From Hymenobacter daecheongensis DSM 21074 (lineage in GTDB: Bacteria > Bacteroidota > Bacteroidia > Cytophagales > Hymenobacteraceae), in the NCBI RefSeq assembly GCF_900141805.1, contig NZ_FQYN01000002.1, forward strand, positions 186,001 through 250,000: DNA of 64,000 bases. The letters are read 5' to 3'. The notes under the pieces are model-generated. The model was not told the DNA's origin, did not search any database, and was given only the letters and a program-made list of their open reading frames with translations. This document shows, piece after piece, positions 8,606 to 16,517 of this stretch (positions within the stretch are counted from its first letter, which is position 1; the number at the start of each line of letters is the position of its first letter). Made by a program: the position numbers and the translations under genes.

Positions 8606-10393
8606 ATGGCCGATACACTGCGTTCCGCGCCTGTTTCCTTCCCCGAATTTGAGCCGGTAAGCACGGCGGCCTGGCAGGAGCGCATCCGCCGCGACCTGAA
8701 AGGAGCCGACCCCGAAACCCTGGTCTGGACCCCGGCCGACGGCTTTCCGGTGCAGCCTTTTTACCATGCCGAAGCCCTGGATGCGCTCAGTGCGGTGCCC
8801 ATCCCCCAGGTGCGAGCTGGCCAGCCGGATGCGTCGTGGCTGAACGTGCCCACGTATGCCGTGGCTTCGCTCAGCAACGGCCACGCCGCCGTCGGCCGGG
8901 CCGCCGATGCGCTGCGTCGCGGGGCTGATGGCGCCTGCTTCGAGCTGACCGATGCGGCATCGTTCGACGTTGATTATCTCAACAGTCATCTGCCGCTGGG
9001 CACTACTTACCTGGGCTTTTCGGTGCGGCTGGGAGCGGCGGAATTTGTGCAGCGCCTGCTCGCGGCCGAGCCAGCCGGCCTGCGCGGCTTTCTGCGCTTC
9101 GACCCTGTTTCTGACCACACCCCCGACCTGCCCTCCCAACTGGCTGATTTGCGGCAGGTGCTGCGCCTCACCCGCCACCTGCCGGACTTTCGCGCCCTGA
9201 CGCTGAACGGAGCCTTTTTTGCTAACCGCGGCGGCACCGCTACCCAGCAGATCGGCTTCACGCTGGCTACGGCCGCAACCTACCTGAGCGAGCTGCCCGA
9301 CGACACACTGAGCGTAGCCGACGTGGCCGCCGCCCTGCAGATTCAGACCGCGCTCAACCCAAATTACTTCCTGGAAATAGCTAAGCTGCGGGCCCTGCGC
9401 CGGCTGTGGGCCACGCTGCTGCACGCCTACGAGCTACCAGCGGAAGCCGCGGCCAATCTGCGCATCTTCGCCGGCACTTCTACCTGGTCGCGCACGACGC
9501 TAGACCCGCACACCAACTTGTTGCGCGTGACCACCGAAACGATGGCCGCTGTGCTGGGCGGGGCCGATGCGGTGAGCGTGGCCCCCTTCGACAGCCTCTA
9601 CCACGACCCGAACGAGTTTTCGGACCGCCTGGCCCGCAACCTCTCCATTATTCTGCGCGAGGAAAGCCAGCTGGGCCGCGTGGCCGACCCCGCCGCCGGC
9701 TCCTACTACCTCGAAACGCTGACCGACCAACTGGCGCGTAACGGCTGGGCGCTGTTCCAGCACGTTCAGGCGCAGGGCGGCCTGCCGGCGGCCGTGGGCC
9801 TGCTCATGCAGGAGCTGCACAAAGTGGCCCAGCAGCAATTTCAGCGCATTGCCGATGGCTCGCAGGTGGTGGTGGGCACCAACCGCTTCCAGAATCCGCA
9901 CGAGCAATTCGATTACAACCCCAAGAAGCTTCTGCGCAGCCGCGACTTCGACTCGACGCGGGCTACCTACCCCTCGGAAGTGCTGCGGCTGGCTACAGCG
10001 CTGCACTTTCAGCGGCGCGAGAAAAAGCACAAGCGGGCGGCCGTGGTACTGCTGGGCACCCATACCAACCAGCTGATTCTGGAGTCGTTTATGCAGCTGC
10101 TGCCCAAAACCGAGCGTAAAGCTATTAGCGCCAGCCACCCGGAAGGCACGCTCTCGGTTCTGTTTTCGACCCCCGAAGGTGCCACGCTCATGTATGCCAC
10201 CCCCGACCAGTTCGGTCACTTCGCCCGGGTAGTATGCCGGGTGCGGCAGGATGATGCCGGTTTTGTGCCCCCGCACCTGCTCAACGCCGACCTGGCCACC
10301 ATGCAGGAAGCCGTGGCCCTGTTCGGCTTTCAGGAATTCACCGTGGAAGGCTACAGCACCGACGACGTGCTGGCCCGCCTCCAGGGGCGGTGA
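8606..10393 (+). CDS. mutA: Methylmalonyl-CoA mutase small subunit
   Basis: A 595-residue small (non-catalytic) subunit of the B12-dependent mutase that interconverts methylmalonyl-CoA and succinyl-CoA. It has the TIM-barrel part with FAGTSTWSRTTLDPHTNLLR, GGADAVSVAPFDS and DPAAGSYYLETLTDQLA. The cobalamin-binding DxHxxG motif is absent, as expected for this subunit. Start: ATG at 8606 (MADTLRSAPV); 47 further codons are open upstream but read through the region divergent to the barrel gene. mutB follows after 117 bases that contain a palindrome. Confidence 0.93.
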   Translation: MADTLRSAPVSFPEFEPVSTAAWQERIRRDLKGADPETLVWTPADGFPVQPFYHAEALDALSAVPIPQVRAGQPDASWLNVPTYAVASLSNGHAAVGRAADALRRGADGACFELTDAASFDVDYLNSHLPLGTTYLGFSVRLGAAEFVQRLLAAEPAGLRGFLRFDPVSDHTPDLPSQLADLRQVLRLTRHLPDFRALTLNGAFFANRGGTATQQIGFTLATAATYLSELPDDTLSVADVAAALQIQTALNPNYFLEIAKLRALRRLWATLLHAYELPAEAAANLRIFAGTSTWSRTTLDPHTNLLRVTTETMAAVLGGADAVSVAPFDSLYHDPNEFSDRLARNLSIILREESQLGRVADPAAGSYYLETLTDQLARNGWALFQHVQAQGGLPAAVGLLMQELHKVAQQQFQRIADGSQVVVGTNRFQNPHEQFDYNPKKLLRSRDFDSTRATYPSEVLRLATALHFQRREKKHKRAAVVLLGTHTNQLILESFMQLLPKTERKAISASHPEGTLSVLFSTPEGATLMYATPDQFGHFARVVCRVRQDDAGFVPPHLLNADLATMQEAVALFGFQEFTVEGYSTDDVLARLQGR

Positions 10394-10510
10394 TTTAGCG
10401 ATTTAGTGATTCAGTGAGTTTGCTGTTCTGGCAGCGCAGTTTGCATAAACAGAACGTCAAACTCACTGTATCATCAGCTCACTAATTCACTAACTCACTA
10501 ATTCACAGTT
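10394..10510. repeat. Palindromic leader of mutB with decamer repeats
   Basis: The core is a 53-nt imperfect palindrome at 10414-10466 (GTGAGTTTGCTGTTCTG ... CAGAACGTCAAACTCAC). It is flanked by ATTTAGTGATTCAGTGAG-like units on the left and CACTAATTCACTAACTCAC-like units on the right, up to the mutB ATG. An element of the same length with 43 of 53 identical positions precedes the acyl-CoA carboxylase at 45206-45258. Confidence 0.75.
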
Positions 10511-12676
10511 ATGAAGCCCGATTTCTCCCAGATTGCTTACGACGCGGCGGCGCTGCCGGCGCCGGCAGCGCCGCCCACCGAAACCCTCACCGCCGAGCAG
10601 ATTGCTGTCAAGAGCTACTACACGGCCCAGGACGTGCAGCACCTCGACCACCTCGGTTTTGGGGCCGGGGTAGCGCCGTATCTGCGCGGCCCCTATGCCA
10701 CCATGTACGTGCAGAATCCCTGGACTATCCGCCAGTACGCGGGCTTCAGCACGGCCACCGAGAGCAACTCCTTCTATCGCCGCAACCTGGCCGGAGGGCA
10801 AAAGGGCCTGTCGGTAGCCTTCGACCTGGCCACGCACCGCGGTTATGACTCCGACCACCCCCGCGTGGAAGGCGACGTGGGCAAGGCCGGCGTGGCCATC
10901 GACTCGGTGGAGGACATGAAGATCCTGTTCGACCAGATTCCGCTGGATCAGATGTCGGTGAGCATGACCATGAACGGGGCCGTGCTGCCGATTATGGCCT
11001 TCTACATCGTGGCGGCTGAGGAGCAGGGCGTGGGGCCGGATAAGCTAGCCGGTACCATTCAGAACGACATTCTGAAGGAGTTCATGGTGCGCAACACCTA
11101 CATCTACCCGCCCGCGCCGAGCATGCGCATCATCGCCGACATCTTCGCCTACACGGCGGCGAACATGCCCAAGTTCAACTCCATCAGCATCTCGGGCTAC
11201 CACATGCAGGAGGCCGGCGCCACCGCCGACCTGGAGCTGGCCTACACCCTCGCCGACGGCCTCGAATACGTGCGCGCCGGCCTGGCCGTGGGCATGGACG
11301 TGGACCAGTTCGCGCCCCGCCTGTCCTTCTTCTGGGCCATCGGCATGAACCACTTCATGGAAATTGCCAAGCTCCGCGCCGGCCGTTTGCTGTGGGCCAA
11401 GCTCATGAAGCAGTTCAACCCCCAGAACCCCAAAAGCCTGGCCCTGCGCACCCATTGCCAGACCTCGGGCTACTCGCTCACCGAGCAGGACCCATTCAAC
11501 AACGTGGCCCGCACGACCATTGAAGCCCTGGCCGCGGCCCTGGGCGGCACCCAAAGCCTGCACACCAACGCCCTCGACGAGGCCATTGCCCTGCCCACCG
11601 ACTTCTCGGCCCGCATTGCCCGCAACACCCAGCTCTACCTCCAGCACGAAACCGACATTACCCGCGTGGTGGACCCCTGGGGCGGCTCCTACTACGTGGA
11701 AACCCTCACTCACGAGCTGGCCGACAAAGCCTGGGCCCTCATTCAGGAAGTGGAGGAGTTGGGCGGCATGGCCAAGGCCATCGAAACCGGCTTGCCCAAG
11801 CTGCGCATCGAGGAAGCCTCGGCCCGCAAGCAGGCCCGCATCGACTCGGGCAAAGAAATCATCGTGGGCGTGAATAAGTACCGCCTCACCGACGAGCAGT
11901 TGGGCCAGGAGCAGGAGATTGAAGTCCTCGACATCGACAACGCCGCCGTGCGCGAGTCGCAGATTGCGCGCCTGAAGCAGATTAAGGCCGAGCGGGATAA
12001 TGAGGCCGTGAAAGCCGCCCTGCAAGCCCTGACGGATGCCGCCCGCGCCGGCACCGATCCTCAAAGCTCAACCTCCAAAACCCAGAACTTACTGGCCCTC
12101 GCCGTGGAGGCTGCCCGCCTGCGCGCCACGCTGGGCGAGATTTCCGATGCCCTCGAAGCCGTGTATGGCCGCCACCAGGCCACCATCCGCGCCATTTCGG
12201 GCGTGTATTCCGCCGAGATGAACTACGACGAGGAGTTTGCTAAAGCCCGCCGCGCCGCCGCCGACTTTGCCGCCAAGGAAGGCCGCCGCCCCCGCATGAT
12301 GGTGGCCAAAATGGGTCAGGACGGCCACGACCGCGGCTCCAAAATCATTGCCACCTCCTTCGCCGACGTGGGCTTCGACGTGGACATTGCGCCCCTGTTC
12401 CAAACCCCCGCCGAAGTAGCCCGCCAGGCGGCCGAGAACGACGTGCACGTAGTGGGCGTGAGCAGCCTCGCCGCCGGCCACAAAACCCTGATTCCCCAGC
12501 TGATTCAGGAGCTCAAGCAGCTTGACCGCGCCGATATCCTCGTCATCGCCGGCGGCGTAATTCCGGCCCAGGACTACGATTTTCTGTACAACGCCGGCGT
12601 GGTTGGGGTGTATGGCCCGGGAACGGTCATTGCCGTGGCCGCGCAGGAGATTCTGGCGAAGCTGACCGAAGCATAA
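10511..12676 (+). CDS. mutB: Methylmalonyl-CoA mutase large (catalytic) subunit
   Basis: A 721-residue catalytic subunit. The N-terminal barrel has the CoA/substrate region [40 protein letters not shown] and the usual [10 protein letters not shown] and [13 protein letters not shown] segments. The C-terminal cobalamin-binding domain has [10 protein letters not shown] with the cobalt-ligating His near residue 606, then [12 protein letters not shown] and the closing [16 protein letters not shown]. The pathway is propionyl-CoA to succinyl-CoA, with the carboxylase at 43.5 kb and MeaB at 26.5 kb. Its last ~60 bases are copied downstream. Confidence 0.97.
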   Translation: MKPDFSQIAYDAAALPAPAAPPTETLTAEQIAVKSYYTAQDVQHLDHLGFGAGVAPYLRGPYATMYVQNPWTIRQYAGFSTATESNSFYRRNLAGGQKGLSVAFDLATHRGYDSDHPRVEGDVGKAGVAIDSVEDMKILFDQIPLDQMSVSMTMNGAVLPIMAFYIVAAEEQGVGPDKLAGTIQNDILKEFMVRNTYIYPPAPSMRIIADIFAYTAANMPKFNSISISGYHMQEAGATADLELAYTLADGLEYVRAGLAVGMDVDQFAPRLSFFWAIGMNHFMEIAKLRAGRLLWAKLMKQFNPQNPKSLALRTHCQTSGYSLTEQDPFNNVARTTIEALAAALGGTQSLHTNALDEAIALPTDFSARIARNTQLYLQHETDITRVVDPWGGSYYVETLTHELADKAWALIQEVEELGGMAKAIETGLPKLRIEEASARKQARIDSGKEIIVGVNKYRLTDEQLGQEQEIEVLDIDNAAVRESQIARLKQIKAERDNEAVKAALQALTDAARAGTDPQSSTSKTQNLLALAVEAARLRATLGEISDALEAVYGRHQATIRAISGVYSAEMNYDEEFAKARRAAADFAAKEGRRPRMMVAKMGQDGHDRGSKIIATSFADVGFDVDIAPLFQTPAEVARQAAENDVHVVGVSSLAAGHKTLIPQLIQELKQLDRADILVIAGGVIPAQDYDFLYNAGVVGVYGPGTVIAVAAQEILAKLTEA

Positions 12677-12690
12677 GCAGGGCCACTGCC

Positions 12691-12954
12691 ATGAGCATCA
12701 CCCGCACCACCGTTGCCGATAAGCTGCTGGCCTACCTGCGCCACCAGCTCACCCTTTCCGAGCTGGTAGCCTGGAGCGAAGCCGCCATTATGGACGGCGA
12801 CCTGACCGAAGGCGACGAGCCTCTGCTTATGGAAGTTCTCACCAAGCTGGGCGTGGCCGACGTGCGCGCCTTCGGCCTCACCTGGGAAGACTGCGAGCAG
12901 ATGATGCGCCAGTTCGGGTATACTCTCCGTATCGAAGCCAGCCACGCGGCGTAG
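12691..12954 (+). CDS. Small acidic protein of unknown function
   Basis: An 87-residue protein starting 14 nt after mutB (MSITRTTVADKLLAYLRHQL). It is mostly helical and acidic, with a conserved-looking stretch GVADVRAFGLTWEDCEQMM. No transmembrane segment or signal. Its closeness to mutB suggests shared transcription, but the region immediately after it is full of gene fragments, so it may instead belong to the accessory patch. Not recognised. Confidence 0.55.
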   Translation: MSITRTTVADKLLAYLRHQLTLSELVAWSEAAIMDGDLTEGDEPLLMEVLTKLGVADVRAFGLTWEDCEQMMRQFGYTLRIEASHAA

Positions 12955-12982
12955 CATTACCTGGCGTGTTAGGCTTGGAGCA

Positions 12983-13171
12983 GTCATTGACGTAGAGGCG
13001 CAGGAGATTCTGGCGGAGCTGGGGCTAAGCTTATCCCGTACCAACTCGGCCCGCTACCTCACGCCGCTGGCTGTAGAAGGCTACCTTGCTTACACCATCC
13101 CCGAAGTCATCAACAGCCGCTTACAACAGTACGTCACCACGCCCAAAGGGGCACAAGCTTCAGCTGAATAG
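12983..13171 (+). pseudogene. C-terminal remnant of a RecG-like/AlbA_2 winged-helix protein joined to a mutB-like stretch
   Basis: An open stretch of 62 codons with no start of its own, ending in TAG at 13169-13171. It reads SARYLTPLAVEGYLAYTIP and NSRLQQYVTTPKG, matching the usual C-terminal winged helix of RecG-like (AlbA_2-type) ATP-binding proteins (pattern: TIPxxxNSRLQxY). Its first 42 nt (12983-13024) are 38/42 identical to a stretch at 13342-13383 that clearly derives from the mutB 3' end. It looks like a decayed or chimeric fragment. Confidence 0.6.
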
Positions 13172-13268
13172 TGTACATGTAGTGTACATGTAACTCATCG
13201 AAAAGCGGCTTTTCAGCTCCGATACCGCATATGCACTGACAATGTGGTGTACATGTACTGTATATGTA
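13171..13268. repeat. Cluster of palindromic TGTACATGT repeats
   Basis: GTGTACATGT occurs at 13171-13180, 13182-13191 and 13247-13256, plus the variant TGTATATGT at 13259-13267. The copies in each pair are 11-12 nt apart, about one helical turn. They lie between two gene remnants. They could be an operator array or just simple repeats. Confidence 0.55.
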
Positions 13269-13323
13269 CCCGCGGTTTGCTTGGCTTTCGGTTGTAGCTT
13301 GCAGCAGCCTACCATCTCAGCTT

Positions 13324-13383
13324 CTCTACGGCCCCGGTACTGTCATTGCCGTAGCGGCGCAGGAGATTCTGGAGAAGCTGGGG
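13324..13383 (+). pseudogene. Copy of the mutB 3' end
   Basis: Encodes [20 protein letters not shown], nearly identical to the last residues of MutB ([19 protein letters not shown]). At the nucleotide level, 36 of 42 positions (13342-13383 against 12626-12667) match. It sits in front of the low-GC gene at 13412, like the far end of an insertion that duplicated the mutB tail. Confidence 0.7.
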
Positions 13384-13411
13384 AGCGATTTACATAAAGA
13401 ACAATTACCTA

Positions 13412-13981
13412 ATGAATACGATTTCAATAATCCTTACCAGCAGCCTATTATCTGCTTTTCTGACTAATATAGTCAATTGGTTAATTCAAAAAAATAATTT
13501 TAAAAATGATTATTATAAAAAATTACTAGACAAAAGGCTTAACGCTTATGAAGAAGTAGAGGCTTTAATTTCTAGAATGAAACCATTAATTCATTTAGAA
13601 GATGGCAACGCATGCAATATATTCTTTACAACAGGCAAACATGAATATGAAATGTTTGTAATATCATTAATGAAACCCCTAATGAGCTCTTTCTGGCTCA
13701 GCAATGCAGTTTCAAATAAAATAACAGAATTAAATGTTTTCTTACTTAATGAAATAAGCTACAAAATAGAAGACCTTAGCGATGAACAAGCAGCTACAAT
13801 CTTAGAAAATCTTGGCATAAAACATCGTGAAACAATAAGAAACATACGAAAAGAGATAGAAAATTTACTCTACAGCGACTTGAAAACACTTCATAATATT
13901 TCAAGTTTTGTGAAGAACCCTAGAACTACAATCCATAAGTTCACCTTAAATCCACCTAGTCATTCTAAGCAATTGGCATAA
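13412..13981 (+). CDS. Low-GC membrane-anchored protein of unknown function
   Basis: A 189-residue protein with one N-terminal membrane helix (residues about 4-24, MNTISIILTSSLLSAFLTNI) and a lysine/glutamate-rich helical body (YYKKLLDKRLNAYEEVEALI). Base composition is strikingly AT-rich against the GC-rich neighbours, a strong sign of horizontal transfer. Anchored proteins with a (K)RLNAYEE-type coiled segment are common in accessory and defence regions, but no function can be assigned. It is next to the mutB tail copy. Confidence 0.7.
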   Translation: MNTISIILTSSLLSAFLTNIVNWLIQKNNFKNDYYKKLLDKRLNAYEEVEALISRMKPLIHLEDGNACNIFFTTGKHEYEMFVISLMKPLMSSFWLSNAVSNKITELNVFLLNEISYKIEDLSDEQAATILENLGIKHRETIRNIRKEIENLLYSDLKTLHNISSFVKNPRTTIHKFTLNPPSHSKQLA

Positions 13982-14012
13982 ACCTAATATTTTCGATATA
14001 TTAATAATACTA

Positions 14013-14450
14013 ATGCAAATCTCCCCCACCGACCAACTCGACGCCGATATTGACTACTTCGCCGCCGACGCTACCGGGCATATTCTGCACGTAGCGTCCG
14101 GGGGTGGGGTGCTGCCGGAGTCCGTGGCGGCCGACCAGGAGGGGCTGCTGGCGCTGCACCAGTACTTCCTGACGCTGCCGGAGCCGGCGGCGGGCGGGGC
14201 ACTGGCCGCGGCCGAGGCGGTGGAGACCAGCTACCCCGGCGCCACCCGCTACGCCCGCCGCGGCCTGTTCTCCTTCGCCAAAACCGACCTCCACGCCCCC
14301 TCCGATCCGCGCTACCACCTGGTGGCCCGTCCGCTGCGCCCCCTCACGGTAGCCGAGCTGCCCCCGGAGCTGGCCGCGCTGCTGCGCCGCACCCTGCTCC
14401 CGGGTTCCGTGGTGCACCAGTCCACCCTCGACGTTTCCAGTATTCCGTAG
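14013..14450 (+). CDS. Hypothetical protein
   Basis: A 145-residue soluble protein (DIDYFAADATGHILHVASGG). The opening pattern, a residue-poor strand with DYFAxDxxGxIxHxxSGG, resembles many unassigned Bacteroidota accessory proteins, some of which are thought to be immunity-like. That link is only a resemblance. GC content matches the chromosome. Thirty-one bases separate it from the low-GC gene. Confidence 0.6.
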   Translation: MQISPTDQLDADIDYFAADATGHILHVASGGGVLPESVAADQEGLLALHQYFLTLPEPAAGGALAAAEAVETSYPGATRYARRGLFSFAKTDLHAPSDPRYHLVARPLRPLTVAELPPELAALLRRTLLPGSVVHQSTLDVSSIP

Positions 14451-14809
14451 CTCAGCACCGGCCCGCCCCCAGCGGGCCGGTTTCGTTTCCGGCAATGCTG
14501 CCGCGGGCACCGCAGCTTCTGGCCGGTCCTCCGGCACTTCTAGCAGTCTTTACGCCGCTTCTAGTGGTCCTTTCGCCCCTTCTAGCGGTTCTTCCGCCTC
14601 TTCTAGCACTCTTTACGCCCGTTCTAGCGGTCTTTACGCCTCTTCTAGCACTCTTTACGCCGCTTCTAGCGGTTCTTCCGTCTCTTCTAGCGGTCTTTAC
14701 GCCGCTTCTAGCGGTTTTTACGGCGGCGGAGCTTGTGGTAGAAGCAGTTGGGTATATCAGCAAATAGCCGTACTCTTATAACAACTTTAAATCTTTCAAT
14801 TACAACACG
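14451..14809. other. Gene-poor stretch holding a tandem array
   Basis: Between the hypothetical gene and the next CDS. Most of it is the 21-bp array described separately. Long open frames exist on both strands across the array (14495-14767 plus, 14452-14763 minus) because the unit length is divisible by three. Neither has convincing coding character. The last 40 bases are AT-rich and probably carry the promoter of the gene at 14810. Confidence 0.5.
14536..14728. repeat. 21-bp tandem repeat array, nine units
   Basis: The unit is close to TTCTAGCGGTCTTTACGCCGC. CTAG occurs at 14540, 14561, 14582, 14603, 14624, 14645, 14666, 14687 and 14708, that is, exactly every 21 bp. Units differ by a few substitutions. 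On the plus strand it would encode LLAVFTP-like heptads; on the minus strand, VKTARSG-like basic heptads. Confidence 0.9.
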
Positions 14810-15769
14810 ATGAGTAAGCAAGAATCAGTACGCTTGTATACCGGCTCCGATGCCGATATGCGCCAGCGCATGCGCACGATGCATGGGCATTATCTTACGG
14901 ATGTGGCCGCCTTCAGTGGCTTCAACCCCACGCTGAACGCCGCGTTTGGGGCGCAGTGGCTGGCGGCCATTGAGGCCGCGGATCAGGCCTTGCCGGGCGC
15001 GGTGCGCGTGGGCGAGCTGAAGGAGGAAACCGGCCAGGTGCAGGACGATATGGAGCAGGCCCGCCAGCAGGTGCAGACGCTCTTTTATTACGTAGACAAG
15101 GCCTTTCCGAAGAATGCCGGACGCCTCGAGCAGTATGGCAAGAAGCGCTACGAGAAGGCCCGCGCCAAACAGGAAGAGATGCGCACGCTGCTGGAAATGG
15201 CCCTGCAGTCGGCTACGCGCGACGAGCAGGCCCTGACCACCCAGGGCTACACGGCCGCCAAGCGCCAGCAGCTGGCCCAGCTCAGCGACGCGCTGACCGC
15301 CAGCAACACGGCGCAGAAAGTGAAGAAAGGAGCCAACAAGGAAGACAGCGGCCTCTACATCGAAACCCAGAACGCGGCCTACGGCTACGGGCAGCAAGCC
15401 AACGAGGCGGCGCGGGTGCTCTACATGAGCGATGCCCTCAAGCGCGACCTCTACCGCCTGGTAGACGCGGTGAAGCGCCCCGAAGCCCACGAGCTGACGC
15501 TGAAACCAAACACGGCCCGCACGGTGCTTTTCGAGGCCGAGCTGCTGCCCGAAACCGAGCTGCGCCTGCGCCTGAATGCCGGTGCGGGCGTGGTGGCCGT
15601 GGCCCTGGTGCCCACTCCCGAGGCCGTGCCCGACAAGCCCCGCACCTTCGGCGGCCCCGCCGCCGCCGATACGCTCACGCTGACCGCCGCCGCGCTGGGC
15701 AGCGGCCAATACCTGTGGGTCCGCACCGAGGGCCCCGAAACTCTGCTGCGGGCCGAGCTGCTGAAATAG
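14810..15769 (+). CDS. Coiled-coil protein of unknown function
   Basis: A 319-residue soluble protein (MSKQESVRLYTGSDADMRQR). Residues about 60-160 are rich in Glu, Gln and Arg and likely form long helices (EETGQVQDDMEQARQQVQTL). The C-terminal part (from about 240) is strand-like with repeated PETELRLRL and TLTAAALG patterns. No signal peptide. A terminator-like hairpin follows. Not recognised, but composition and codon use match the chromosome. Confidence 0.65.
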   Translation: MSKQESVRLYTGSDADMRQRMRTMHGHYLTDVAAFSGFNPTLNAAFGAQWLAAIEAADQALPGAVRVGELKEETGQVQDDMEQARQQVQTLFYYVDKAFPKNAGRLEQYGKKRYEKARAKQEEMRTLLEMALQSATRDEQALTTQGYTAAKRQQLAQLSDALTASNTAQKVKKGANKEDSGLYIETQNAAYGYGQQANEAARVLYMSDALKRDLYRLVDAVKRPEAHELTLKPNTARTVLFEAELLPETELRLRLNAGAGVVAVALVPTPEAVPDKPRTFGGPAAADTLTLTAAALGSGQYLWVRTEGPETLLRAELLK

Positions 15770-15795
15770 CCCGTTGCCCCCGGCCCCTTATAGCC

Positions 15796-15828
15796 CAACG
15801 CCCCGGCCTGCTGCAGGTCGGGGCGTTG
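15796..15828. terminator. Bidirectional terminator between convergent genes
   Basis: A 15-bp stem (15796-15810 with 15814-15828, one G-U type mismatch) around a 3-nt loop. It lies between the stop of the coiled-coil gene and the stop of the minus-strand ankyrin gene. Confidence 0.6.
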
Positions 15829-15852
15829 TGGTGTTGGGGCGCGGGTGGCGGG

Positions 15853-16338
15853 CTACTGGGGCAGCAGCTCCAGGGCCACGTCGTTGCCTTGCTGCAGGGC
15901 CAGGTCGCGGGCCGTGAGGCCGCGCACATCGCGCAGGGTGGTGTCGGCGCCGGCTTCGAGCAGCACGGGCACCATGTTGTGGCGGCCGAAGAGGGTGGCA
16001 AACATGAGGGCGGTGCCGCCGTTGCCGTTTTGCTGGTTCAGATCGGCACCGTGCTGGATGAGCAGGCGGGCCACTTCGGGGTAGCCCTTGAACGAGACGC
16101 CCATCAGGGCCGAGTTGCCGCTGGCATCCTGCACGTTGGGGTCGGCCCCGGCTTCGAGCAGCAGCCGGGTGGCCTCGCGCTGGTCGTCGTAGGCCGCCAC
16201 GATAAGGGCCGTAAAGCCCTTGCCATTCTGCAGGTTCAGGTCTATTTTCTCGTCGATGAGCTGTTGCAGCGTGGCCACATCGCCGCGGCGGGCGGCATCA
16301 ATAAGCAGGTCTTCGGGGCGGTTGGAAGTGAAGGACAT
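15853..16338 (-). CDS. Ankyrin-repeat protein
   Basis: A 161-residue protein from ATG at 16338 (MSFTSNRPEDLLIDAARRGD). It has four ankyrin repeats, visible as GFTALIVAAYDDQREATRLL, GNSALMGVSFKGYPEVARLL, GGTALMFATLFGRHNMVPVL and a shorter last one. The repeats carry the usual GADPNVQDASG-type hairpins. Ankyrin proteins bind other proteins; the partner is unknown. The open frame continues 93 codons upstream, but that part is non-coding in character and includes the terminator of the next gene. Confidence 0.85.
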   Translation of the reverse strand: MSFTSNRPEDLLIDAARRGDVATLQQLIDEKIDLNLQNGKGFTALIVAAYDDQREATRLLLEAGADPNVQDASGNSALMGVSFKGYPEVARLLIQHGADLNQQNGNGGTALMFATLFGRHNMVPVLLEAGADTTLRDVRGLTARDLALQQGNDVALELLPQ

Positions 16339-16457
16339 GGGAAGTGGGAAGCAAGTAAAAGAGAATAGGCAGCCAGCAAGCCGGTGCGGCCCGAAGGCAG
16401 CCAGCCGGGCCTTTTCCCTACGGTCAGCAGCCCGAAATGGATGGGCAGGCGCCAGCA

Positions 16458-16492
16458 AAAAGCCGGCCCCGCACGCGGTGGGGCCGGCTTTT
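16458..16492 (-). terminator. Intrinsic terminator of the T9SS-cargo gene
   Basis: A perfect 13-bp stem, AAAAGCCGGCCCC (16458-16470) with GGGGCCGGCTTTT (16480-16492), loop 9 nt. It is 25 nt beyond the stop of the minus-strand gene. Confidence 0.75.
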
Positions 16493-16517
16493 ACGCTCAT
16501 CAGGCAGCGGGCAAGGC

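Noticed and set aside
12691..14450. A complete defence or toxin-antitoxin system downstream of mutB
   Set aside because: The small acidic protein, the low-GC membrane protein and the hypothetical protein cannot be tied to any known system, and the other pieces are fragments.
14536..14728. CRISPR or coding repeat protein
   Set aside because: Units are 21 bp without spacers. The frames on both strands are equally open and equally low in complexity, so neither is called as a gene.
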